A stretch of DNA of 64,000 nt from NCBI RefSeq assembly GCF_030463535.1, contig NC_132900.1:30017721-30081720 (forward strand), written 5' to 3'. The notes beneath the pieces are model-generated. The model saw nothing but the letters and a program-made list of their open reading frames with translations, was not told where the DNA came from and made no database searches. The stretch is from Salminus brasiliensis (taxonomy: Eukaryota; Chordata; Actinopteri; Characiformes; Bryconidae). This document shows positions 55,301-64,000 of the stretch, piece by piece; within the stretch, counting starts at the first letter, position 1, and every line of letters starts with the position of its first letter. The position numbers and the translations under genes are program-made.

Positions 55301-58300
55301 ACGTATTTAAAAAAGCCAGTAGGGGGAGCCATTACACCATCTCTAAGACTTGCATTTCATACATGACCCTTGGTGACAGTGCGGCCATTCAGTGTCTAGA
55401 ACGATTGCTTTCAAAGGTGGACAGATTTAGGACCATAACGAAATGCATTAATTAAGAACTTGACCCTCGAGGTATTGTTTATATGACTTGTGGTTTCCAG
55501 CCCTGCTTCTGGAGAACTCCTTCCTGTAGACTTCAGGTCTAGTCCTTATCCACTCCATCTGATCCAACTAATTACTTCCTAACTAAGTCCTTGATTGGAT
55601 GGATGGGGGGCGTTAGACTTGGGTTGGAGCTGAAACCTGAAGGAAGGGAGCTCTCTAGAAGGACGGCTGGAGACCACTGGCCTCAAGGATTGTTTTAATG
55701 TCAGCGTTTAACCATATCTCTGTTTTCCAGGTAATTTACCTTTAACCTGAACTTATTACAGTCCTCCAATTCATCCATTCACTTGATGGTTTTTACTATC
55801 GATCAAAAGAACTTAAATTTTTTAGTGAATCTGAAAATTCACGTGACCTGGCGGTTTCCCGCTGCTTAGTTATATCTATTCCATCTTCTCACACACTTCA
55901 CATGACCCATCTCACCACACTCTGGAACTGTTGACCACATTGTGGATATCAGTAGATCGGTAGATATTAACACTAACTGACACCTGACAGGAAACACCTG
56001 ACAGAATTATACACTAATCTTAATGATCCTTTCACCCACAAACCTTCTTATCTTACTTCCAGACTGTCTTTCATTACCTTCACCACTCATTTACAGTACC
56101 TACCCTTACACAGCAAAACAAAGATCGCTTAGCAAGTAAAACCCTCCTAAATCTAATCTAAATATGTAATATTCCTCTTTTTGAGATGATTGTAGTAATA
56201 TTCTAAAAGTAATTGTATTTGTATTTGTCTTAAGTACTTGTATCCATTGAAAGTGTATTATTCCACTGGCAATTTAGCTTGTTAGCAGATAATTTAGCTT
56301 TATTTCTTGACAAAAGCTAATTTATCTATTTTCTTAATTCTGCAAAACTATCTGCCAAAAGACCCTTTTAGTAGATACAATCCCTTAAACCAATAAGAAA
56401 TACATTAGGAAAAAGTTTACTAATATTATGATATTAATTACATATTATAATAATGTTATAATGAATAAAATGATAAATATAAAAATATGAAGACTACAGA
56501 TGCAAAGATACCATTTTTGCAGTGTATGTATAACAGACAGTTTGCTAATGCGGACCACGTCTTGAGATGGAGCGTGAAGGTGGATTATTTTAGGCCTGAA
56601 GTCCAGGTTGGCTTTCCTGTGGTTAGTGAGAAAAGCTGGCTCCCCATTAGTGTGTTGAGTGATGGAAGAAAGGGAAGAGAGGGGTGGAGGTTGGTGCAAC
56701 AATCTGAGAACCCGGATGGGTGGATGGGGTCAGGATGTGGTCCTTCTCCCAAAATTGAGCCAATTTCATAACTCCATTATGAGAACAGGCCTTGTTTTGT
56801 CCCGAAGGGGGCAGCATTGCATGCATTTCTCCGTTTTATGCAGCTTTCTTATATGGTTGAGTTTAATTCCTAGTCACCGCTTGTCCTCAACTCTACACAG
56901 CTAACCTCCACTGCTTTGCCATTGTCCAGCTGACCCCTCAGTTATCACTCAACCAATAGGTCACAAGGTCATGCTGTTGCAGTAATTGATCGTGGACATA
57001 CTTGAAGGCCATGCAGCCTAGGCCCACCATGCTCAATGCCAAAAGTCAGCTTGACAATAACAGTACATCAGTAGATCTGCGTTATTTGGAGTCACAGAGC
57101 TAAATCCATACCTTTGGACTGTTTTGGAGGGTTTTTTGTGATCCAGAACTTCAGATATCAGTCACTGGTAACACCGCCCTGTGTTGTGGAGTGGGATATA
57201 CCAGCAGTGATTATTTCTGCACAGTTCAGCTCTCAAAACATGCCACTTTTCTTAGTGTTTTACATATCCTGGGTTTTCTGCAAAGGCCTAGAAAGCATGA
57301 CAAAGTGGCAAAGAGCTGGCAAGAAGTGTTGCTTTACTGTAGTTCATGATGCTCTGAAAGTTTAATGAGGTTTAGAATGCGAAGGCCCTGCGATTCTAGA
57401 GATCTACCACCCTGCAAAGGTTAGCCAACCCTCTGAGTGAGTTGGACCTGAACTCTCCAGGGTGTTAAATCGTCAGGACCAGGACTGGGATCTCCAAATT
57501 TTCATGAGCGTTTATATATGGCTCGAATCTCCTCTTCTACCACATCCCAGGTGTTTTATTGAATTCAGGACTTCATGAATTCATCAGGGTTTAGAGATTC
57601 AACCAGTTTAAGAGAGTTTTGCTTTGTGACATGGTGCAACACCATGCTGGGTGTAGCTGTAGAAGATGGCTTAAAAGATCAGTGGCTCAGTGGTCATGAC
57701 GGTATGAAGAACATCAGCTGTAGCATTCGAGCCATGATTGATTAATGGATCCAAAATGCTGAGAAATCATTCCCCCCTCAATGGACTCAGTTCCACATAC
57801 AGTATTATTGGTGATTGAATTAACAGCTGGATCATGCTTCTCAGCACAAAAAGAACATTTACTGTACATCTGTATGCAGATTGATTCCAGGTGATTGCAC
57901 GAAATCTGCACTGAAACAATAAAAGTGATGTAAAATGATACTGAGACATAGTCTAGCGTACGAAAATAAACGGCAGTGAAAACAAAGCCCTGCTTTCAGG
58001 CCTCCGGGCCACTTGAGGGAAATAGCAAATGAACCATTAGACCATTTCGAGAGAATGTAACATTCTCACATTGGTCAGACCATGCCAGCTGAAGATCAGC
58101 CATGCTGAGAGACAGCAGAGTGACTCATAGGCTAAGCTCCCACAAGGGGGACATTTTCAAAGCCCTTCATCTTCCAAAAGGCAGAAGACGTCGACAGGTA
58201 GTGACTCATAGTCTCTGAGGTAGCATAAAAGTATTCATCAGATTCAAAATCTTCATTTTAAAGTAGAGTTCTTTGAAGCGGTGCCACAGAAGAACAACTT

Positions 58301-58560
58301 TCGGTTCCCTAAAGAACCTGTCACATGAGTGGCTTCAAGTTTTTTAAAGAACTATGACCACCGGAGGAAACGGAGGTGACTAGGATTTTCAACAGGGACT
58401 TTCCACAGTGGGTAATCCTGAGAATTAGAGCTAGACCTTCAGTTCGGACCATAAATGTCAAACATTTGTTTGAAAAAAGTCCCTTTACGATATCTTTACC
58501 TCTACTGCGAATTTACTGCTATTTTGTGGTATCCACCCACTGTGAATCTAGCTGAATGTT
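55301..58560. other. Intergenic, mostly unresolved
   Basis: A MITE-like segment lies at 55490-55690 ('ggagaactccttcctgtag', 'gttggagctgaaacctg'). The rest has AT-rich stretches (56150-56480) and short open frames with no domain. No gene is recognised in about 3 kb. Confidence 0.35.
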
Positions 58561-58584
58561 AGAGCTAAAGTACTTAAAAATAAC

Positions 58585-58835
58585 GTTGCTCCCAATTTCT
58601 CCTCCGATACATGCAAAGAACTGTTGCCGGTGCAGCATTGCTAGGCAGCCAACTCGCTCTGAGGAAAGCACCCGGTCCCTACCATCTTCACCACACCATC
58701 TAACAGATGCCTGTGTCAGATAACATCCCAACTGAAAGTGATGAAGGGAAAGAGGCCATCTACCCACCTGGAGAGAGCCAGCCAATTGTGCTCTCTCGGA
58801 CGCCGGTTGCTGATGGCAAAGCTGCATAGCTCGGG
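58585..58835 (-). mobile_element. SINE-like element, inverted
   Basis: 'tcccaatttctcctccgat', 'gaggccatctacccacc' and 'ggacgccggttgctgatggc' then 'tcgggattcaactcc', the inverted B-box-like end. Same family and orientation as 24890 and 31930. Confidence 0.6.
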
Positions 58836-61614
58836 ATTCAACTCCAGGCTAGGAAAGCTTCAGACTCCAGGCACATCTTTGCTGATCGAGTGCATTTAAG
58901 GTTGGAGGAAAGCAGTAACAACTTGATTTCTGGCCAAACCCTCACTTCACAAAGAAATACACAGTAGAGATGCTAAAAAAAACCCCACCAGCCTTATGTC
59001 ATGCGCCTTGGAAAAAGACTCATGGTATCACGGCCTAGCAGAACCTTGGCGCTCATGCATATCTAGTCCTGTGACAATATCAACAGCCAGCTGTAGAGTC
59101 TAGCTGAAAGCTGAAGGGAGAAGTGAGGTCATTTAAATATTAAACCATCCCGTGTACGCGGGAATAATGTTTCGGATGGAAGCGTTTGTGTTTTCTGAAA
59201 GCTAAACGGAGACGGTGGAGTGGTGGTGTTGAAATTTTGAATCCAGATGTTCAATAAAAAGATTGCGTCAAGTCTCGGACGAAGAAACTCACTTGACGTT
59301 TTGCAGAAAAGGTGAACAAATTCCCAAATTGGAAATGAATAACATTGCTCTCTACAGATGATTTAGGATCAGTCACAAAGGTACTATTGTTCACATCCTT
59401 TGAAAAGGTCTGAAATATAGGGTGACTTGAGGGAAGAAGCCCCAGAGTAAAATGACCCCCTTGATTTCCCCCCAGATTTAATAATGGGCCCAAATTTAAT
59501 CTCAACACACAAACCGAATGGGTGTGGTCTAATGCATTCCTTTCGGGGCTTAGTTGATCTAATTGTTTTGTTTTTGGAGAGCAAAGCATTTGGTTTTGAG
59601 ACTTTTTGCTTTTTATTTTACAGTAAATAGTAAAGTAAATGTTTGCTGTTTGTATTGGGCCATTTCCTTTAGCTTTTATGATGGAAATCCTGGTTTATAT
59701 GAGGGTTAGTTTTGGACTGACATTCACACCTCATCAGTTCTGTGTAATTATCATTTATGCTTATTTGTTAAATGTTATTGCTTTGTTTAAACTGTTACTG
59801 TAATTTTATTATAATTTTATATACAAGTTCAAACCCTGGCAATGCCTAAGCAGCCACTGTGGGTGAGTAGGATGGACCTTCCCATCCCATCACTAATTGC
59901 GATGCTAGCCAATGTGGGCATCTATTAGCTGGTGCAACAGAATTAGCAGTTCTCCTTTAAGCATGCTAAGTTAGCAGGTGGGAAAAGTTGGGTAAAAATA
60001 CAAAGAAAGAAATAAAATGAAGTGGAATCAATAAGATGCACATTCATATAGGCTTAATTCCAGATAATATATTATTAATATTATTACATAATAATATTGA
60101 AATAGGCTGTTAATATTTAAAACTTAGCCAAACTGAGCTAATGTTGCAAACACCCAGTCCTGATTAACTTTAAACAGGATCCTAGCAGATGTCCAACCTC
60201 ACAACTGTGAACAGCTTTGAAAATGCCCATATTGTGCTGTAGGTCCTCGATCTAACTCTGAGTGCTCGAAATTAAAATATAATTATACCTTGATTACTTC
60301 AGCTAGGGGGCATCCTGGTCCAATAATGGGGGAAATACAGTATTTTATTTTGTGCTAGAAAGCAGAACTGTCTGCTGTTCCAGTTCATTTTTATTCTGAG
60401 TGTATAGGTTTACACTTCATTGACTTGTACATATCAAGCTCTTGCACAGATATGCAGTAGTCTAGCTTCACGGTAAATGGACATTTCAGTGTCCCATCTC
60501 TTAACGTTAGACCTGCTCAAGAAGGTAAAAGCATCTTCAAATGAAACATTATAAAATCAGCGCTGGACTTTCCATCGTGGAGAATTTATTTATAATGTCC
60601 CCTCAGGAATGGATAGAGTCTCACATGCTTTATCACTTTGAGTCCTGATGGCTTTTTCACTTTCACAGAAAGACCGGCTCCAGCATTGCAGTAATCAAAA
60701 ACAAGCTATTTGGATTTGCTGTTCGGGTGTAATTCACTCCATATGTTGGCGTTTCAGACAAATGTACTGAACATTAAGGCACCCAAGCAACATAAAAACA
60801 CTATAATCCCTCATCATATGACTTTTGCTATCATCGTGTTATCATGGCAACCATGGGCCAGTGAATTTTTAAAACACAGCCTGCATGTTTTATCCAACTG
60901 GACAGCTCTTCTGTAAAAAAAAAAAAAAAAAGCGGACACGGCCCATTCTCAACGTCTGCTGACCTTATGTTGCGCCGTGGGCAGGCCTTACACAGTAAAT
61001 GGTTATGAGTCAATGTATGGTTTTTATAGCCCATGGTTGTAGTCAGAAATTTCAAGATATTTTTAGGTGCAGTTCCAGACTACGCAAGACTTTTTAGAAT
61101 TAAGGGTGGACAAAATGATCGAAATACTGTATAATTTCACGTTACTTCACGAATTTGGATGAAATTTGCAGTGTGTCAGTGTTTACAACTTCTGACGTCC
61201 TACAAGAAAGGAAAAAACAACTTGTGCTAGTGAGTTCAATTGTTTTTCTACCCTAAATTCCACTAAATCCAATTAAACTGCACTAATTATTACTAATTAA
61301 TTGATACGTGGACTTGGTCAGTGTTGTAGAAGTACTGACAATATGCACTTGTGTCTGTGACCAATTTATAATGAACCCATATATGAAAAAAACCCTGAAA
61401 GCCTGAGAAGGTATCACCCCATTCCCTACCACTGGCTGGTCTAGCTATGCAAACTCTTAGTGAGCTGTAAAGTCTGAGAAAGGCTGAGAAAGCCATCAGC
61501 TACAACCTTGCATTTCTTAAAGATCTGATTTCACAGTAAATAAACACCCCATCATCATCTTAACATGCTCAAATTCTGGATAAAAAACACTTCTAAGGCC
61601 TTTACAAGGTGTCG
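58836..61614. other. Intergenic, nothing recognised
   Basis: About 2.8 kb without a recognisable exon or repeat beyond a poly(A) run near 60917-60932. Possibly single-copy DNA; conservation cannot be judged here. Confidence 0.35.
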
Positions 61615-61740
61615 TCTATGGACAAAAGTATTGGGACACCTGCTCATTCGTGATTTCTTTTGAAATCAACGGCATTAAAAAGAGTCTATCCTGGGAGGAG
61701 CAGAGCTGTGAGGATTTCATTGCATTCTTTCGACTGTAAT
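61615..61740 (+). mobile_element. Family A MITE, left end
   Basis: 'tatggacaaaagtattggga' with 'cacctgctcattcgtgattt' and, after a deletion, 'gctgtgaggatttcattgca'. Confidence 0.75.
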
Positions 61741-62249
61741 TTCTGCACTCAAGCAGGCAACACTTTCATCTTTCAAGTCCTATTTTATGGTTTTGACAGG
61801 ATTCTGGAGTGCATTAGGTTGTGAGGCCTCAGGGTGGAATATTTCTCATGTTAAACAGCACCTCCTCCTGTGGTGAGCGACATTAAGGCAAAAGCCTAGT
61901 GATGGCGAAGCTGTTAAAATATCATGCACAGGTGCGCCTGCGTTGTAGACATCTCAGCCAGCATTAGGGCTGTAAGAGAATTACCAGCAGCCCCTTCATG
62001 TCCTCTAATGACTTTAACCTGTACTGAAGTTTTTGTTAGTCATTAGGATCATATCAGAGGACTGCCAAGAAGCGAAAGACGCGACGACCACAGGGCTGTT
62101 TTCATTTCCCATTTGGTTCTGGACTGTTGCATCCACATGTACCCGGCGAAACTCCAAAACACATGTTCTTCCAGAATCCCTCCACAACATCTCCAACCTG
62201 TCCTATGAATTCACACCACGGCAAACATGGCGATGTTTTGGCTCAGGAA

Positions 62250-62345
62250 TGCTGAGTGGTTGGGTTCGATACATGTGTCTGCTAAGCTGGCTCTGTTGGG
62301 CCCTGGAGCAAGGCCCCTAACCATCCATGCTCCAGGGGTGCTGTA
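62250..62345 (+). mobile_element. tRNA-SINE fragment
   Basis: 'gctgagtggttgggttcgat' (decayed A/B-box side) followed by 'ctctgttgggccctggagca' and 'ctaaccatccatgctccagg'. Confidence 0.6.
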
Positions 62346-62536
62346 GCATGGCTGATTCTATATGGATGGTTCTAACTATGGCATCTCTCAAAGAACCATT
62401 TGCTGCACCTTTATGATTAAGAGTGTACATTTCCCGTCCACTGGTGGCGCTGTTTTGCCATGTACTTGAAGAAGATCTGAGAAAACTGTGTCACTGCAGC
62501 TAAGCTCATGCTGCATTAAGTAAGAATGGAAATTTT

Positions 62537-62650
62537 AGGGTTAGGGTTACGTTGAGTTTAGGGTAGCTTGAGGTCGGTTACGTTTAGGCGTAGTTCAGGT
62601 AATTAGGTAAGGAGTTGGGTTAAGGTTAGACTTAGGTTTAGGTGTAGAGT
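62537..62650. repeat. Degenerate TTAGGG-like tract
   Basis: 'ttagggttagggtt' is followed by variants such as 'ttagggtag', 'ttaggcgtag', 'ttaggtaagg' and 'ttaggtttaggtg'. It resembles a decayed interstitial telomere-like repeat. Only two units are perfect. Confidence 0.5.
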
Positions 62651-63377
62651 GCCTTTGATTTTGGCACATTATACCCCTTTATAGTTTTTAATAAAGTGAT
62701 ACCAGTGACTAGGCTTTTCTACGGTTATTGGCTGATCCGGTGACAGTCATAGGTTGAATTTCTTTGAATGTTTTTGTCTCTTAATGTCCAGCTTCCTTTC
62801 CAGCACTCTCTGTTTCACCGCTGTTATCTCTTGGAGTGTCTGTGGAGATCATCTGATTCATGCTAGCCACATGAAGAGCAGCGAAAGCTGGCAATAACAT
62901 ACAGTTCATCAGAACCGTGGAAGTACTGCCAGACATTTGTGTGGGACTTAAAGGCATCAATACACTAGAAGAGGGAGGCATTTGGCCAGCAAATCCTTCA
63001 TCCTCTTTAACATAAGAGTGGTTTTCATTTGTCGTTAACTTGTGCAACATGCTCCGCAGACTGCCGCCAAGGCAGATTCGAAAAAAAGAGAATTCTTCTC
63101 GATCTATTATCTACTGTGGGAAGTCGCCGAGAAACGATCTGGACCAAATGAACTCTTAATAAAGGTAAAAGCGCTTGCTTTGGGGAATTTCCTAAAAACA
63201 TCATGTCTTTCTTTGGTTGCATTCACATTACATTAAATGAAAGTGGCACAGATCCATCTTATTTCACTTGTGTGAATAAGAAATGGATCTTTTTAAGATC
63301 TGAGCCACGAATCAGATTTTTGTGCCTTAATATCAGATATTTATCAGAGCTATGTGAACATAATTATAAATACATTA

Positions 63378-63950
63378 GGGCTGTCAAAGTTAACGCAATA
63401 ATAACGCAACTAACGCAAATTCTATTTGGCCCTGCGAGCCGTCCGTAGTTCATGTTGAGACTGGACCGGGCCCGGCATCCCTCATTAAAAGTACAGCAGT
63501 AAGGGAGTGATGGAGAAAGGTCTGTTAGATGGGAAGTTGCATTTCAATGGTTTGCCAGGCGGCTCGCTGGACAGAACGAAGGCTGCAGTTTAAGTCAGGC
63601 TAACACTAGCTAAATACCACATGGGTCAACTATCCACTATTGCTCTTACAGGTGATTATCGGGCATCGCTAGGTAACGGCAGCCGTCTCGTAGTTACAGC
63701 TCATTATATAGATGAACAGCAGCGACCTTATTCACATGCTTTAACGCTCATGAAAACAGAGGAGAGGCATCATGCTGCCACCCGTGTCGAACATTTTATG
63801 GATGTGGCAAAGCAGTGGAACACTGAAAGTACAGTGAGCACCCTAAACCCTACACCCTTACCCCCCACCCTACACCCTAAACAGATGTTTAGTGCAAGGA
63901 ATATGATAGCAGCGACGACAGCCCCTACCTGGTTTAGAAAGATAGTTTGA
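63378..63950 (+). pseudogene. hAT (Ac/ZBED-type) transposase relic with 5' terminus
   Basis: The left end 'agggctgtcaaagttaacgc' is the terminal type found in fish hAT elements. The open frame 63621-63950 carries IALTGDYRASLGN, VVTAHYIDEQ, LMKTEERHHA and HFMDVAKQW, the catalytic-core region shared by hAT transposases and ZBED1-like proteins. It ends with SARNMIAA, normally preceded by GTD. The BED finger, N-terminus and dimerisation domain are absent. A run of 'ccctacaccc'-like repeats (about 63842-63885) is inserted just before SARNM in place of the usual GTD. It is non-functional; its right end may lie beyond the window. Confidence 0.8.
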
Positions 63951-64000
63951 TATACTTAAAATCCTTATTTTCTACATTTACACTTTTACATTTTTTGAAA

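Noticed and set aside
1..64000. CRISPR arrays, operons, phage or plasmid genes
   Set aside because: No spaced palindromic repeats, ribosome-binding-site gene strings or phage protein patterns are present; the DNA is vertebrate in character.

Overview
The window reads as nuclear DNA of a teleost fish. Evidence: an intron-split vertebrate gene with canonical GT-AG junctions, a vertebrate class A GPCR, dense dinucleotide and tetranucleotide microsatellites, tRNA-derived SINEs, L2-type LINE pieces, and Tc1/mariner and hAT relics of the kinds common in bony fishes. The mix would suit an ostariophysan such as a characin or catfish, but this is a weak inference. There are no bacterial operons, CRISPR arrays or viral genomes.

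Only two protein-coding genes are supported. (1) A single-coding-exon GPCR of the cysteinyl-leukotriene-receptor type lies on + at 23762-24871 (369 aa). (2) A complete five-exon neutral cholesterol ester hydrolase 1 gene (nceh1) lies on - from 42561 down to 31075. All four introns join in frame to give 410 aa, with the HGGGW oxyanion motif, the GDSAG serine, the catalytic Asp and His, and an N-terminal membrane anchor. The two genes converge and are separated by about 6.2 kb of repeat-rich DNA. One handles lipid mediators and the other neutral lipids, but nothing in the sequence links them functionally.

Layout. 1-23.7 kb: no gene seen; minisatellites (471-800, 1495-2560, 3855-4470, 12160-12610), a Tc1-like transposase relic (about 6540-7060), a hAT-type MITE end (11200-11434), and a nest of one MITE family ('family A') at 19.2-23.3 kb that includes a 67-bp tandem array. 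23.7-24.9 kb: GPCR. 25-31 kb: SINE, a Tc1-type MITE, two copies of a 270-bp MITE, and a nested MITE-in-MITE. 31-42.6 kb: nceh1, whose introns hold SINEs, family A copies, an L2 3' end and a partly tandem block around exon 3. 42.3-42.9 kb: GC-rich nceh1 promoter region. 44.7-45.6 kb: an 840-bp CTAT/CTGT array. 46-64 kb: no gene seen; a Tc1 relic (48.87-49.46 kb), a perfect 91-bp direct repeat (50494 and 51248), L2 and Tc1 relics stacked at 54.3-54.9 kb, and a hAT (ZBED-like) transposase relic running toward the right edge.

No previously undescribed multi-gene system is visible. The most unusual signals are the structural oddities of the GPCR (long extracellular loop 1, CRY in place of DRY, DPxxF in place of DPxxY), the duplicated composite MITE structures, the exact 91-bp repeat, and a telomere-like tract inside the hAT coding relic.
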